From Rhodococcus sp. 14-2483-1-2 (GTDB taxonomy: Bacteria; Actinomycetota; Actinomycetes; Mycobacteriales; Mycobacteriaceae), in NCBI RefSeq assembly GCF_002259405.1, contig NZ_NPFW01000021.1:124001-188000 (forward strand): a stretch of DNA of 64,000 bases, written 5' to 3'. The notes below the pieces were generated by a model. It was given only the letters and a program-made list of their open reading frames with translations, had not been told where the DNA came from and ran no database searches. Shown one piece after another: positions 28,479 through 38,254 of this stretch; the first letter of the stretch is position 1; every line of letters begins with the position of its first letter. The position numbers and the translations under genes are program-made.

Positions 28479-31064
28479 TCAGCTCGCGTCGAACTCCCGC
28501 GCAGCGAGAGCGCGGACGACGCCTGCCCTGCCCTCGATCACCAACCGTCGAAGTGCGGGCGGCAGATCGCCGTCCAGGAACCCGTCCGCGGCGGCCAGCG
28601 ACTGCTCACTGATCGACCAGGACGGGTACAGCCCGATCACCACGGTCTGCGCGACCTCGCTCGATCGACGAGACCAGACACCTTCGATGGCGTCGAAGTA
28701 GCGGGCGACATACGGTTCGAGCAGCTCGCCCTGACCTGGGCCTGCGAAGCCGCCGATGATCGAGCGCGCGGTGATGTTGGGAACGGCGTCGTCGTCGACC
28801 ACTGTCGTCCAGGCCTGCTCCTTGACCTCTGCGCTGGGCCGAGCGGCTCGTGCCGCCGCTGCCGACCGAGCTCCGGCGGCAGTGTTGTCTCTGCCCGCCT
28901 CGGCGTCGATCACCGGTGAGTCCGAGCCGTCGGCGTCGATCGCACCGGCACCGGCCAGCGCCGTGACGATGCGCCAGCGCAGATCGGTATCCACATCGAG
29001 ACCGGCCAGAGACTGCCCCTCGACATCACCGTCGAGCAGAGCCTTCAACACGTCTGTGTGACGGTCACCGAGTTCGGTGCCGGTGAGAGCATTGACGAAG
29101 GCCAGCTGGTGATCCGAGCCTGCTTCGGCACCGCGCGCCAACTCGAGCAGCGCATCGGCGAACTCGGGCGTACCGTGCTCGGTTGCCCATGCCGGATCGG
29201 CGTAGCTGGAGATGGCGGTCTGGGCTTGCAGCAGAAGGCGTTGCACCACACCCACTTCCGTCTCACCGCCGATTCCGCGCTGGACGAGGGCCACGAAGTC
29301 TCGTGCCTTCATCTCCGCGGACCGGGTCATCTCCCAGGCGGCCGACCACGCAAGGGTGCGGGGGAGTGGCTCGGCGATGTCGCCGATTCGAGAGAGGAGG
29401 ACGTCGAGCGAATCCGGGTCGAGTCGGACCGCACAGTACGTCAGGTCGTCGTCGTTGACCAGGACGAGCTTGCCGCGCGAAACGCCCACCAGCGCGTCGA
29501 CATTCGTCGACTCGGCAGCGTCGAGGTCGAGTTCGACGCGGTCCGTGCGCACCAGTTTGCCGTCGACGTCGTCGTAGATGCCGACCGCGATGCGGTGCAC
29601 GCGATGCTCGCCTGCACCCGGGGCAGCTCCGGTCTGCAGCACGGAGAAGCGGGTGAACTTGCCGTCGGCGTCGACGTCGAAATCCGGGCTCAGCGTGTTC
29701 AGGCCGGTGGTGCGCAGCCACTGCGCGCCCCAATCGGAGAGATCGCGTCCCGACGACTTCTCCAGAGCGGCAAGCAGATCCGAGAACGTGGCGTTGGCGA
29801 AGGCATGATCGACGAAGTACGCGCGCAACCCGGCGAGGAAGTCCTCCTTACCGACGTAGGCCACCAGTTGCTTGAGCACACTCGCGCCCTTGGCGTAGGT
29901 GATGCCGTCGAAGTTGACCTCCACCGCCGCGAGATCGGGAATGTCGGCGGCGATGGGGTGCGTCGACGGCAACTGGTCCTGTCGGTAGGCCCAGGCCTTC
30001 TCGACGTTGGCGAAGGTGGTCCACGCGTTGGTGTATTCGGTTGCCTCGGATTGGCACAGCACCGACGCGAACGTCGCGAACGACTCGTTGAGCCACAGGT
30101 CGTCCCACCACGTCATGGTCACCAGGTCGCCGAACCACATGTGTGCCATCTCGTGCAGCACGGTCTCGGCGCGACGCTCGTAGGAGTAGCGCGTCACCTT
30201 GGAGCGGAAGACGTAGTCCTCCAGGAACGTGACGGCACCCGCGTTCTCCATGGCACCGGCATTGAACTCGGGAACGAAGAGCTGGTCGTACTTGCCGAAG
30301 GCGTAGGGAGTGCCGAAGTTCTCGTGGTAGAAACCGAAGCCCTGCTTGGTCTCGGTGAACAGGCGTTCCGCGTCCATGTGCTCGGCAAGTGATGCGCGGC
30401 AATAGATTCCGAGGGGAATGGTGCCGTGGTCGTCGGTGAACGAGTCGGTCCACTCCGCGTACGGTCCGGCGATCAGCGCGACGAGGTACGTGCTCATCAA
30501 CGGGGTCGTGTCGAACACGTGCTCGCCCGCTGCAGGCTCGGCGCCGTGCGCGACATTGGAGATGACGGTCCAGCTCTCGGGTGCGGTGACCTTCAGGTCG
30601 AAGGTGGCCTTGAGATCGGGCTGATCGAAGCAGGCGAACATGCGCTTGGCGTCGGCGGTCTCGAACTGCGAGTACAGGTACACCGAACCGTCGGACGGGT
30701 CGACGAATCGGTGCAGGCCCTCGCCGGTGTGCGAGTAGATGCAGTCCGCGTCGATCACGAGCTCGTTGTGTTCGGCGAGATTCTCGAGAGCGATGCCCGT
30801 CGACTCGTCGTAGTTCGCAATATCGAGATCGGTGCCGTTGAGCGTCGCGGAGCGGATCGTGCTCGCGATGACGTCGACGAAAGTCGACGCCCCGGCGGTG
30901 GCCGCGAACGTGATGGTGGTGAGCGAGCGGAAGGTCTTCTCGCCCGGATTGCCCTCGCCGTCGGTGAGATCGAGAACGATCGCGTACTTCGTTTCCCCGA
31001 TGATCGCCGAACGCTCGGAGGCTTGGTCACGCGTCAGGTTGGGAGCAACCACTTCAGTCGACAC
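28479..31064 (-). CDS. pepN: Aminopeptidase N (M1 family zinc metallopeptidase)
   Basis: The 861-residue enzyme has the exopeptidase signature GAMENAGAVTFLED and the zinc site HEMAHMWFGDLVT. The third ligand Glu is in WLNESFA and the catalytic Tyr region further on. The C-terminal 400 residues form the ERAP1-like helical domain. It removes N-terminal residues from peptides in the cytosol, downstream of ClpP and other proteases. The start is a GTG with AGAGG close by. It is divergent from the CPWC redox protein gene and corresponds to Rv2467. Confidence 0.96.
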   Translation of the reverse strand: MSTEVVAPNLTRDQASERSAIIGETKYAIVLDLTDGEGNPGEKTFRSLTTITFAATAGASTFVDVIASTIRSATLNGTDLDIANYDESTGIALENLAEHNELVIDADCIYSHTGEGLHRFVDPSDGSVYLYSQFETADAKRMFACFDQPDLKATFDLKVTAPESWTVISNVAHGAEPAAGEHVFDTTPLMSTYLVALIAGPYAEWTDSFTDDHGTIPLGIYCRASLAEHMDAERLFTETKQGFGFYHENFGTPYAFGKYDQLFVPEFNAGAMENAGAVTFLEDYVFRSKVTRYSYERRAETVLHEMAHMWFGDLVTMTWWDDLWLNESFATFASVLCQSEATEYTNAWTTFANVEKAWAYRQDQLPSTHPIAADIPDLAAVEVNFDGITYAKGASVLKQLVAYVGKEDFLAGLRAYFVDHAFANATFSDLLAALEKSSGRDLSDWGAQWLRTTGLNTLSPDFDVDADGKFTRFSVLQTGAAPGAGEHRVHRIAVGIYDDVDGKLVRTDRVELDLDAAESTNVDALVGVSRGKLVLVNDDDLTYCAVRLDPDSLDVLLSRIGDIAEPLPRTLAWSAAWEMTRSAEMKARDFVALVQRGIGGETEVGVVQRLLLQAQTAISSYADPAWATEHGTPEFADALLELARGAEAGSDHQLAFVNALTGTELGDRHTDVLKALLDGDVEGQSLAGLDVDTDLRWRIVTALAGAGAIDADGSDSPVIDAEAGRDNTAAGARSAAAARAARPSAEVKEQAWTTVVDDDAVPNITARSIIGGFAGPGQGELLEPYVARYFDAIEGVWSRRSSEVAQTVVIGLYPSWSISEQSLAAADGFLDGDLPPALRRLVIEGRAGVVRALAAREFDAS

Positions 31065-31139
31065 CTCTTCGTGTAGTTATGGATAGTGCCTTCCATCCCA
31101 TCACGTCACGCGTACCCCGCGCTGGCCGACGGGCCGTGC

Positions 31140-31163
31140 GGAATGTCTGCGCGGTGGGCGGTT
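31140..31163 (+). promoter_or_regulatory. SigH-type promoter of the CPWC redox protein gene
   Basis: GGAAT and GTT are separated by 16 bases, the SigH (disulfide-stress sigma) consensus spacing, 48 bases before the GTG of the downstream gene. The M. tuberculosis orthologue Rv2466c is a known SigH target, which fits. Confidence 0.65.
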
Positions 31164-31210
31164 GTTACGCAATGAAGAGACGTTGACCTCGACTTCCAAG
31201 GAGTAGGACA

Positions 31211-31828
31211 GTGGCCGGTTCAGGACAGAAAGACACCGCGGATTTTTGGTTCGACCCACTGTGCCCGTGGTGCTGGATCACCTCGCGGTGGATTCTCGAG
31301 GTGCAGCAGGTGCGAGACATCGACGTGAACTTCCACGTCATGAGCCTGGCAGTGCTCAACGAGGGCCGCGATCTGCCCGAGGAGTACGCCGCAATGATGA
31401 AGAAGGCCTGGGGGCCGGTCCGCGTGGCGATCGCCGCAGCCAAGCTGAAAGGTGACGAGATCCTCGACCCGCTGTACGCGGCCATGGGAACGCGAATCCA
31501 CAACGAGGGCAACAAGGATTTCGACGTCGTGATCGCGGAGTCGTTGGCCGAACTGGACCTGCCCGGTGACCTCGCGAAGGCCGCCGAGAGCACCGACTAC
31601 GACGAGGACCTGCGGACCAGTCATCACGCAGGCATGGACAAGGTCGGACCCGACGTGGGCACCCCGACCATCCACGTCAACGGCGTGGCCTTCTTCGGCC
31701 CTGTGCTCTCCCGAATCCCGCGGGGCGAAGAGGCAGGCAAACTCTGGGACGCATCGGTGATCTTCGCGTCGTACCCGCACTTCTTCGAGCTCAAGCGCAG
31801 CCGCAACGAGGATCCGCAGTTCGACTGA
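31211..31828 (+). CDS. DsbA-like thioredoxin-fold protein with CPWC, Rv2466c orthologue
   Basis: The 205-residue protein has the active site FDPLCPWCW near residue 19, followed by the helical insertion of DsbA/2-hydroxychromene isomerase-like proteins. The cis-Pro segment is [19 protein letters not shown]. The mycobacterial orthologue is a mycothiol-dependent reductase induced by disulfide stress. It has no signal peptide, so it is cytosolic. GTG start behind AAGGAG. The SigH-type promoter upstream supports oxidative-stress control. Confidence 0.9.
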   Translation: MAGSGQKDTADFWFDPLCPWCWITSRWILEVQQVRDIDVNFHVMSLAVLNEGRDLPEEYAAMMKKAWGPVRVAIAAAKLKGDEILDPLYAAMGTRIHNEGNKDFDVVIAESLAELDLPGDLAKAAESTDYDEDLRTSHHAGMDKVGPDVGTPTIHVNGVAFFGPVLSRIPRGEEAGKLWDASVIFASYPHFFELKRSRNEDPQFD

Positions 31829-31837
31829 TCGTGCTAC

Positions 31838-31887
31838 CCCTCGTGCGTCGAATGTTGTGGTAGGAGTGCAAGTTTGGCGCACGAGGG
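31838..31887. repeat. Inverted repeat with long loop between convergent genes
   Basis: CCCTCGTGCG (31838-31847) and CGCACGAGGG (31878-31887) are perfectly complementary around a 30-base loop. It lies between the CPWC gene and the DUF429 gene, which converge. It may act as a terminator or be a small structured RNA; there is no T run. Confidence 0.55.
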
Positions 31888-31902
31888 CGCGGGTTGATAC
31901 AG

Positions 31903-32565
31903 CTAGGCGACGATCCGATCCGACGGGTCGGCGGTGCCGAACACTCGGTGCTCGCCGATGTGGAAGCGTCGCGCCGACCACGCCGCCGCGGCTGCGTCGA
32001 GGAAGTCGTCGACGGCGGGTCCGAGCGGTAGATCGTCCAGGCCGACGTGTTCGCTCCACCGCATCAGGGTGGCGAGCCGTTGTCCGACTCCGCGGCCGGT
32101 CTTCTTCGACGAGAAGACCGTCGTCGGTGACATGACCCGGAACGAGCATTCGGGATGTACTTCGACGTACTTGTGCGGGTCGAAGTTTGCATCCCGCCAC
32201 GCCTTCACGGACGGCAGGATGTGCCACGTCTGCTTACTGATGGCTTTGCCGGTGATCGCCCGCGAGATCGAACACGCCTGGTCGTACGACGCGGCGTCGA
32301 GTACGTCGACGACGGGTGTGTGGAATATCGAGCTGCGTGCCGGGCCCAGGAACGTCTTGGCCTCCAGCTCGCTGACGCGATAGCCGCGCTCGGGCAACGA
32401 CAGTGACATGTCCACGCCCACCCGTGCGCAGTCCCGTGTCTCCTCGAGCACCTCCGTCACCGACGCGCACTCGGTCCACGTAACGGTCGTCCCGGTGACG
32501 AACGCGACCACCCACGCGCCTTTCGCGCCGTCCACACCGGCGAATTTCTCGGCTTCGGAGTTCAC
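31903..32565 (-). CDS. DUF429 family protein
   Basis: The 220-residue protein begins FAGVDGAKGAWVVAFVTG, the RNase H-like first strand typical of DUF429. A second acidic strand VGVDMSLSLPERGYR and EAKTFLGPARSSIFHTP follow. VHPECSFRVMS and DDFLDAAAAAWSARRF complete the pattern. DUF429 proteins have an RNase H-like fold and are predicted nucleases, without proven function. It is divergent from rpiB. Confidence 0.8.
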   Translation of the reverse strand: MNSEAEKFAGVDGAKGAWVVAFVTGTTVTWTECASVTEVLEETRDCARVGVDMSLSLPERGYRVSELEAKTFLGPARSSIFHTPVVDVLDAASYDQACSISRAITGKAISKQTWHILPSVKAWRDANFDPHKYVEVHPECSFRVMSPTTVFSSKKTGRGVGQRLATLMRWSEHVGLDDLPLGPAVDDFLDAAAAAWSARRFHIGEHRVFGTADPSDRIVA

Positions 32566-32581
32566 CTGTCAGACTCTAGGC

Positions 32582-33061
32582 ATGCGCGTATACCTGGGTG
32601 CCGACCACGCCGGCCTCGAGTTCAAGAATCAGATCATCGAACACCTGACGGCGACCGGGCACGAGCCCGTCGACTGCGGTGCCTTCGACTACGACCCCGT
32701 CGACGACTACCCGGCATTCTGCATCGACGCAGCACGCCGCGTCATCGCCGACCCGGGCAGCCGCGGCCTTGTGCTCGGCGGTTCCGGAAACGGCGAACAG
32801 ATCGCCGCCAACAAGGTGCCGGGCGCACGCTGCGCGCTGGCGTGGAGCGTCGAGACCGCCAAGCTGGCCCGCGAGCACAACGACGCCCAGCTCATCGGTA
32901 TCGGTGGCCGCATGCACACCCTCCCCGAAGCACTCGCCATCGTCGACGCCTTCCTCGGGACTCCGTTCTCGGGCGAGGAGCGCCACCAGCGCCGCATCGA
33001 CATCCTGTCCGAGTACGAGCGCAGCGGCGAGGCACCCGTCGTGCCGGGAAAGCCCGAGTAG
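32582..33061 (+). CDS. rpiB: Ribose-5-phosphate isomerase B
   Basis: The 159-residue RpiB/LacAB-family protein has GADHAGLEFK at the N-terminus and the phosphate and active-site loop GLVLGGSGNGEQIAANKVPGARCA. Met-His near GGRMHTLPEA is also conserved. It interconverts ribose-5-phosphate and ribulose-5-phosphate in the pentose phosphate pathway. The DNA glycosylase gene starts on the base after its stop, so the two are co-transcribed, as for Rv2465c-Rv2464c. Confidence 0.95.
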   Translation: MRVYLGADHAGLEFKNQIIEHLTATGHEPVDCGAFDYDPVDDYPAFCIDAARRVIADPGSRGLVLGGSGNGEQIAANKVPGARCALAWSVETAKLAREHNDAQLIGIGGRMHTLPEALAIVDAFLGTPFSGEERHQRRIDILSEYERSGEAPVVPGKPE

Positions 33062-33856
33062 GTGCCCGAGGGGCACACCCTGCACCGACTGGCTCGGTTG
33101 CATCAACGACGGTTCGGCGGGGCACCGGTCCAGGCAAGCAGCCCACAGGGGCGCTTCACTTCCGGTGCCGCGCTGATCGACGGTCTCGTACTGGAGAAGG
33201 CCGAGGCCTGGGGCAAGCACCTGCTGCACCGATACGAGTCCGATCTGATCGTGCACATCCATCTCGGCCTGTACGGAAAGTTCACCGAACAGGCTGTGCC
33301 GCTGAACGATCCGGTGGGTGCCGTGCGGCTGCGCATGGTGGGGGAGACGTACGGTGCCGATCTGCGCGGACCCACGGCCTGTGAGATCTACACAGAGGAG
33401 CAGGTCGACGCCCTGGTGGCGCGCCTGGGGCCGGACCCGCTGCGCAAGGACGCCGACCCGGATGGGGCATGGGCGCGAATCTCCAAGTCGCGCACAGCAA
33501 TCGGCACTTTGCTGATGGATCAGAAAGTGTTGGCCGGTGTCGGAAACGTCTACCGCGCCGAGATTCTGTTCCGCCACGAGATCAACCCGATGCGACCGGG
33601 CAAAGACCTCGACCGATCCGAGTGGGACGCGATCTGGTTCGACCTCGTCGAGCTGATGAAGATCGGTGTTCGACGCGGTCGCATCATCACCATTCGGCCC
33701 GAGGACGATCACGGCGACACCTACGGTGCACGACGGCCACGCTCGTACGTCTACCGCAGGCAGGGATATCCCTGCCGGGTGTGCGGAGCAGACATCCTGC
33801 ACTCGGTGATGCAGGCGCGAAACCTGTTCTGGTGCCCCGTGTGTCAGGCGACCTAG
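33062..33856 (+). CDS. Fpg/Nei-family DNA glycosylase/AP lyase
   Basis: The 264-residue protein starts at GTG giving MPEGHTLHRLARLH, where Pro2 and Glu3 are the catalytic residues. The helix-two-turn-helix KVLAGVGNVYRAEILFRHEINP follows. The C-terminal zinc finger C-x2-C ... C-x2-C reads CRVCGADILHSVMQARNLFWCPVCQ. It removes oxidised bases in base excision repair. The PEGHTLHR form is Nei (endonuclease VIII)-like rather than Fpg. Its stop overlaps the convergent next gene by 4 bases. Confidence 0.93.
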   Translation: MPEGHTLHRLARLHQRRFGGAPVQASSPQGRFTSGAALIDGLVLEKAEAWGKHLLHRYESDLIVHIHLGLYGKFTEQAVPLNDPVGAVRLRMVGETYGADLRGPTACEIYTEEQVDALVARLGPDPLRKDADPDGAWARISKSRTAIGTLLMDQKVLAGVGNVYRAEILFRHEINPMRPGKDLDRSEWDAIWFDLVELMKIGVRRGRIITIRPEDDHGDTYGARRPRSYVYRRQGYPCRVCGADILHSVMQARNLFWCPVCQAT

Positions 33857-34617
33857 AACCCGAAGTCCATTCCGCCGATATCGTCCCCGCCGCTGTAGTC
33901 GCCGCCGCTGTAGTCGTCACCGCCGGAACCGTCACCGTTGTAGTCGTCGCTTGCGGATCCATCGCCGGAGCCGTCCGCTCCCACATCTCCGCCGGCTGCG
34001 GTTTCGTCGGGCACTCCGGCCATGCCGGAGAACATGGCCGAGAACAGGAACATCGAGCCCATTCCCCATGCGCCGGCGACCAGGGCCGGCCGCCACCACG
34101 GCTCGGAGTACCAGCCTGCGGGCACCGGTCGGCCCGCGACTCGGCCACCCGGGTAGTAGTTCGGGGTGCGATCGGACGGATCCGGTGACGCCGCGATCTC
34201 ACGGCCCTCGAAGTCGACCTTGCGATCCTCGGTGACTCGACCCGCCTGCTGTTGGCCGTCGATGCCCTGCACCTCCGGGCCCGGGTCCATTCCCATCGCC
34301 AGGCGCGCGGCGCGGATGTAGTAGAGCCCCTCGAGCGCTGTCTGCTTGGCCAGTCGAGCCTGTTCGGGGGTAGTGGCCTGGTCGATCTGCGAACCGGCGG
34401 CGATGTTGCGCTCGGACGCGTCGGCCAGGGCCTGCTTGGACGGTGTGTCGGTGCCGATCAGGTTGTAGACCTGGCCGCCGAGGCGTTCGATCGATTGGCG
34501 GGCATCGGCCTTGGCGTCGGCCAGCGCGGTTTCGGCCGCTGCGGCCGAGTTCTTCTTGCTTCGCAGCACCAGTAGGGCCACTGCGGCGACGACGAGAATG
34601 ATCAGGACTATTTCCAC
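33853..34617 (-). CDS. Membrane-anchored actinobacterial protein with Gly/Asp-rich tail
   Basis: The 254-residue protein starts with one strong membrane helix (IVLIILVVAAVALLVLRSKK). A helical soluble domain (ALADAKADARQSIERLGGQV ... ARLAMGMDPGPEV) follows. A second hydrophobic patch near 185-205 carries WRPALVAGAWGMGSMFLFSAMFSG. The last 50 residues are low-complexity Gly/Asp/Ser/Tyr with SGGD repeats. Related proteins are annotated as DUF1542-containing in actinobacteria. No function is known to me. Confidence 0.75.
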   Translation of the reverse strand: MEIVLIILVVAAVALLVLRSKKNSAAAAETALADAKADARQSIERLGGQVYNLIGTDTPSKQALADASERNIAAGSQIDQATTPEQARLAKQTALEGLYYIRAARLAMGMDPGPEVQGIDGQQQAGRVTEDRKVDFEGREIAASPDPSDRTPNYYPGGRVAGRPVPAGWYSEPWWRPALVAGAWGMGSMFLFSAMFSGMAGVPDETAAGGDVGADGSGDGSASDDYNGDGSGGDDYSGGDYSGGDDIGGMDFGF

Positions 34618-34694
34618 TGCGGGCCTTCCGCCGACGGTGCATGCCCGGTTCGTACGGACAATTCGGACACCGTCCAGGGTACGCGGACACGAAA

Positions 34695-34721
34695 AAGCCC
34701 CGCACTGACAGTGCGGGGCTT
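34695..34721 (-). terminator. Terminator of tRNA-Gly
   Basis: A perfect 12-base inverted repeat (AAGCCCCGCACT, 3-base loop) is followed by a T run on the minus strand, six bases after the tRNA 3' end. Confidence 0.85.
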
Positions 34722-34726
34722 CTCGA

Positions 34727-34800
34727 TGGAGCCGATGACGAGAATCGAACTCGCGTAGCCTGTTTGGAAGACAGGGGCTCTACCATTGAGCTACATCGGC
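34727..34800 (-). tRNA. tRNA-Gly (anticodon UCC)
   Basis: Cloverleaf with acceptor GCCGATG/CATCGGC, D-arm TAGCTCAATGGTAGAGC, anticodon loop CTTCCAA and T-loop TTCGATT. The CCA is encoded. Decodes GGA/GGG. It is divergent from tRNA-Pro. Confidence 0.95.
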
Positions 34801-34969
34801 GTGCAAACAACAGTCGTGGGATCGCCAGTTCCGTCGCCTGCGTTTCAAGACTGTACCCAACGCCGCTGCCGGATTCCAAACCGGCATGCCGCGCAGGTTC
34901 GGCCGAACGCCTTCGGTGGGGCGCCGATGAGGGGCTACTATCGGTTGCTGTTCAATGGTGTGGGTACGA

Positions 34970-35043
34970 CGGGGTGTGGCGCAGCTTGGTAGCGCATCCG
35001 CTTTGGGAGCGGAGGGTCGCAGGTTCAATTCCTGTCACCCCGA
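34970..35043 (+). tRNA. tRNA-Pro (anticodon UGG)
   Basis: Acceptor CGGGGTG/CACCCCG, D-arm TGGCGCAGCTTGGTAGCGCA, anticodon loop TTTGGGA and T-loop TTCAATT. The CCA is not encoded. It lies directly upstream of tig and may share its transcript. Confidence 0.95.
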
Positions 35044-35155
35044 CAAATGAGGGCCGCAGGCACGGTTCGCCGTGTTCGCGGCGAGCGAGGTAAGACCGCA
35101 AGCCAGCACCGTAAGCACCACCAGCAAGCAAGAATTACCAGAAGGAGCATGTTCC

Positions 35156-36535
35156 GTGAAGAGCACCGTCGAGCAGCTGAGCCCGACGCGAGTCCGTATC
35201 AACGTTGAGGTGCCCTTCGAGGAGCTCAAGCCTGATTTCGACCGCGCGTACAAGGCTTTGGCTCAGCAGATCCGCCTCCCCGGCTTCCGTCCCGGCAAGG
35301 CTCCGGCCAAGTTGCTCGAAGCGCGCGTCGGCCGTGGAGCAGTTCTCGAGCAGGTCGTCAACGACGCTCTTCCCTCCCGTTACTCCGAGGCCGTGACCAA
35401 CGAGAAGGTCAAGGTCATCGGCCAGCCCGAGATCGAGATCACCAAGATCGAGGACGGCACCGAGCTCACGTTCACCGCCGAGGTCGATGTGCGTCCCGAG
35501 ATCGATCTGCCCGACTACTCGACCATCAGCGTCGTCGTCGATCCGCTCGAGATCAAGGACGAGGCCGTCGACGAGCAGCTGCAGTCGCTGCGCCAGCGCT
35601 TCGGCACCTTGACCGGTGTCGATCGCCCGGTCCAGTCCGGTGACTTCGTCTCGATCGACCTCTCGGCCACTGTCGACGGCGAGAACGTGGAAGAGGCAAC
35701 CGCGAGCGGACTGTCCCACGAGGTCGGCTCCGGCCAGCTCATCGAGGGACTCGACGACGCGATCATCGGCGTCTCGGCCGACGAGTCGAAGGAGTTCACC
35801 TCCACCCTGCTCGCCGGCGAGTACGCGGGCAAGGAAGCTGTCGTCACTGTCAAGGTCGTGTCCGTCAAGGAGCGCGAGCTGCCCGAGGCCGACGACGAGT
35901 TCGCTCAGCTCGCCAGCGAGTTCGACACGTTCGACGAGTTGCTCGCCGACCTGAAGACGCGCGTCGAGCGAGTCGCGAAGGTCGAGCAGGCCGGTCAGAT
36001 CCGCGACAAGGTGCTCGAGACGCTGCTCGAGACCCTCGACATCCCGGCTCCCGAGGCCGTCGTCAAGGCAGAGGTCGATTCTCAGGTGCACGAGGCCATC
36101 CACGGCCTCGACCACAACGAGGAAGCACTCGCCGAGCTGCTCGAATCGCAGGGTTCGAGCCGCGAGGAATTCGACAAGGACGTCAAGGAAGGTGCCGAGA
36201 AGTCGGTGCGTACCCAGCTCCTTCTCGATGCGATCGCCGAGGCCGAGAACACGCAGGTCGGGCAGGAAGAGCTCACCGAGCGGATCATCTTCCAGGCGCA
36301 GCGCTACGGCATGCCGCCCGAGCAGTTCATTCAGCAGGTGCAGCAGGCCAACCAGCTCGGTGCCGTCTTCGCAGACGTCAAGCGCGGTAAGGCCCTCGCA
36401 TCGGTCGTCGAGCGGGTGACCGTGACCGACACCAACGGTGCGAGCGTCGATACGGCCGAGCTGTTCGGCAGCCCCGCCGATGCCCCCGACGAGGTCGAAG
36501 CAGCAGATTCTTCCGAGGGCGAACAAGAGAAGTAA
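35156..36535 (+). CDS. tig: Trigger factor, ribosome-associated chaperone
   Basis: The 459-residue protein starts at a GTG behind GAAGGAG. The ribosome-docking signature GFRPGKAP sits near residue 44. The FKBP-type PPIase domain ([17 protein letters not shown] ... GLDDAIIG) lies at about 155-240. The C-terminal arm-forming helical domain follows, with an acidic tail. It meets nascent chains at the exit tunnel. It precedes clpP1-clpP2-clpX, the usual order linking folding and degradation. Confidence 0.97.
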   Translation: MKSTVEQLSPTRVRINVEVPFEELKPDFDRAYKALAQQIRLPGFRPGKAPAKLLEARVGRGAVLEQVVNDALPSRYSEAVTNEKVKVIGQPEIEITKIEDGTELTFTAEVDVRPEIDLPDYSTISVVVDPLEIKDEAVDEQLQSLRQRFGTLTGVDRPVQSGDFVSIDLSATVDGENVEEATASGLSHEVGSGQLIEGLDDAIIGVSADESKEFTSTLLAGEYAGKEAVVTVKVVSVKERELPEADDEFAQLASEFDTFDELLADLKTRVERVAKVEQAGQIRDKVLETLLETLDIPAPEAVVKAEVDSQVHEAIHGLDHNEEALAELLESQGSSREEFDKDVKEGAEKSVRTQLLLDAIAEAENTQVGQEELTERIIFQAQRYGMPPEQFIQQVQQANQLGAVFADVKRGKALASVVERVTVTDTNGASVDTAELFGSPADAPDEVEAADSSEGEQEK

Positions 36536-36550
36536 CGCTCACAGCGAACG

Positions 36551-36588
36551 ACGGCGGTTCCGGGACTCCGGAGCCGCCGTCTTTCGTT
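36551..36588 (+). terminator. Terminator between tig and clpP1
   Basis: A 13-base stem (ACGGCGGTTCCGG with one G-U pair, 4-base loop) is followed by a T-rich stretch, 16 bases after the tig stop. It suggests that clpP1P2 has its own promoter. Confidence 0.75.
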
Positions 36589-36635
36589 AGTGTCTGTGTC
36601 AGGAACCAACGATTTGTTATGAAAAGGCAGGTACC

Positions 36636-37268
36636 GTGACTGTTCAGAATCCGGCGGCTTCGCACGAGCAGAGTCCCGTCATGACCTCGGCCGCAGCAGG
36701 CCTGAATCTCAGCGACTCCGTGTACGAGCGTCTGCTTCAAAACCGCATCATTTTCCTCGGTACCCAGGTCGACGATGACATCGCCAACAAGTTGTGCGCG
36801 CAGATCCTGCTGCTCTCCGCCGAGGATGCCACCCGCGACATCTCGCTGTACATCAACTCGCCCGGTGGCTCGGTCACCGCGGGTATGGCCATCTTCGACA
36901 CGATGGAATTCGCCGAGTGCGACATCGCGACCTACGGAATGGGTCTGGCTGCCTCGATGGGTCAGTTCCTGCTCTCGGCCGGAGCCAAGGGCAAGCGCTA
37001 CGCGCTGCCGCACGCGCGCATCATGATGCACCAGCCCTCGGCCGGAATCGGCGGCAGCGCTTCCGACATCGCCATCATGGCCGAGCAGTTCGCGCACACC
37101 AAGCGTGAGATGGCCGAGCTCATCGCTCAGCACACCGGCCAGACCGTCGAGCAGATCACCGAGGACTCCGATCGCGACCGGTGGTTCACCGCGCAAGCAG
37201 CCAAGGAATACGGGTTCGTGGACCACGTCGTCAGCCGCGCGCAGCAGGCCGGCGGAATCGGCGAGTAA
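36636..37268 (+). CDS. clpP1: ATP-dependent Clp protease proteolytic subunit 1
   Basis: The 210-residue protein has the ClpP nucleophile Ser in [17 protein letters not shown], the His in [11 protein letters not shown] and the Asp in DRDRWF. The N-terminal propeptide-like 25 residues are probably processed. In actinobacteria ClpP1 and ClpP2 form a mixed two-ring complex that is essential. A GTG start lies behind AAAAGGCAGG. clpP2 follows after 47 bases. Confidence 0.96.
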   Translation: MTVQNPAASHEQSPVMTSAAAGLNLSDSVYERLLQNRIIFLGTQVDDDIANKLCAQILLLSAEDATRDISLYINSPGGSVTAGMAIFDTMEFAECDIATYGMGLAASMGQFLLSAGAKGKRYALPHARIMMHQPSAGIGGSASDIAIMAEQFAHTKREMAELIAQHTGQTVEQITEDSDRDRWFTAQAAKEYGFVDHVVSRAQQAGGIGE

Positions 37269-37315
37269 TTCGGCCGCTCCCGGCGACCCTCGATCACTTA
37301 CATCTTGGAGAAACG

Positions 37316-37957
37316 ATGACAAACCTGTTCGACCCCAATCAGCTGCCGTCCTCCCGATACATCCTGCCGTCCTTCGTCGAGCACTCCAGCTACGGCGTGA
37401 AGGAATCGAACCCGTACAACAAGCTGTTCGAGGAGCGCATCATCTTCCTCGGCGTCCAGGTCGACGACGCGTCCGCCAACGACGTCATGGCACAGCTGCT
37501 GGTGCTCGAGGGACTCGATCCCGACCGTGACATCACCATGTACATCAACTCGCCCGGTGGCTCGTTCACCTCGCTGATGGCGATCTACGACACGATGCAG
37601 TACGTTCGCGCCGATGTTGCGACCGTCTGCCTCGGCCAGGCCGCGTCTGCCGCCGCTGTCCTGCTCGCCGCCGGTACTCCCGGTAAGCGTGCGGCACTGC
37701 CCAACGCACGCGTGCTGATTCACCAGCCCTCGAGCGGTGGCATTCAGGGCCAGGTGTCCGACCTGGAGATCCAGGCCGCCGAGATCGAGCGCATGCGTCG
37801 ACTCATGGAGACCACTCTCGGCCGCCACACCGGCAAGGATCCCGACGTCATCCGCAAGGACACCGATCGCGACAAGATCCTCACCGCGGAGCAGGCCAAG
37901 GACTACGGGATCATCGACACCGTGTTCGAGTACCGCAAGCTCTCCGCCCAGAAGTAG
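37316..37957 (+). CDS. clpP2: ATP-dependent Clp protease proteolytic subunit 2
   Basis: The 213-residue protein has the Ser in [16 protein letters not shown], the His in [12 protein letters not shown] and the Asp in [20 protein letters not shown] shows the ClpP2 type. TTGGAG precedes the ATG. It forms the second ring of ClpP1P2, the ring ClpX docks on in mycobacteria. About 300 bases separate it from clpX. Confidence 0.96.
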   Translation: MTNLFDPNQLPSSRYILPSFVEHSSYGVKESNPYNKLFEERIIFLGVQVDDASANDVMAQLLVLEGLDPDRDITMYINSPGGSFTSLMAIYDTMQYVRADVATVCLGQAASAAAVLLAAGTPGKRAALPNARVLIHQPSSGGIQGQVSDLEIQAAEIERMRRLMETTLGRHTGKDPDVIRKDTDRDKILTAEQAKDYGIIDTVFEYRKLSAQK

Positions 37958-38254
37958 CAGAGCGAGTACCACCGGTCGGACCGGATCGGTCCGGCAGAAG
38001 ATTCCGACGCCGGGTGTGAGTGTGAAACTCCGCCCGGCGGTCGCGATCGACGACCCGAATGCTGCATTCGGCGAAATCGGGTGGCGAATCACCGGAAACA
38101 ACCCGCCCATGTTCGGCGAACACGGGTACCGTCGCATCCAAGAACTCGGTCGACCGAAGTCGGCATGACGACAGACCGAGAAGTAGCCCACGAAGGTTTC
38201 GGCCACACCCGGTCGGCGTGGGTCGTACGCGGACAAGGAAGTAGGAACCTCCGA
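37958..38254 (+). promoter_or_regulatory. clpP2-clpX spacer with duplicated 9-mer
   Basis: This gap contains TTCGGCGAA twice in direct orientation (38067-38075 and 38112-38120). A short frame from a GTG near 38018 could encode about 48 residues but has no ribosome site that I trust. I expect the clpX promoter here; the repeats could bind a regulator such as ClgR, which controls clp genes in actinobacteria. That assignment is a guess. Confidence 0.35.

Noticed and set aside
37981..38168. Possible 48-residue protein upstream of clpX
   Set aside because: No ribosome site or recognised content; the stretch is better explained as promoter region.
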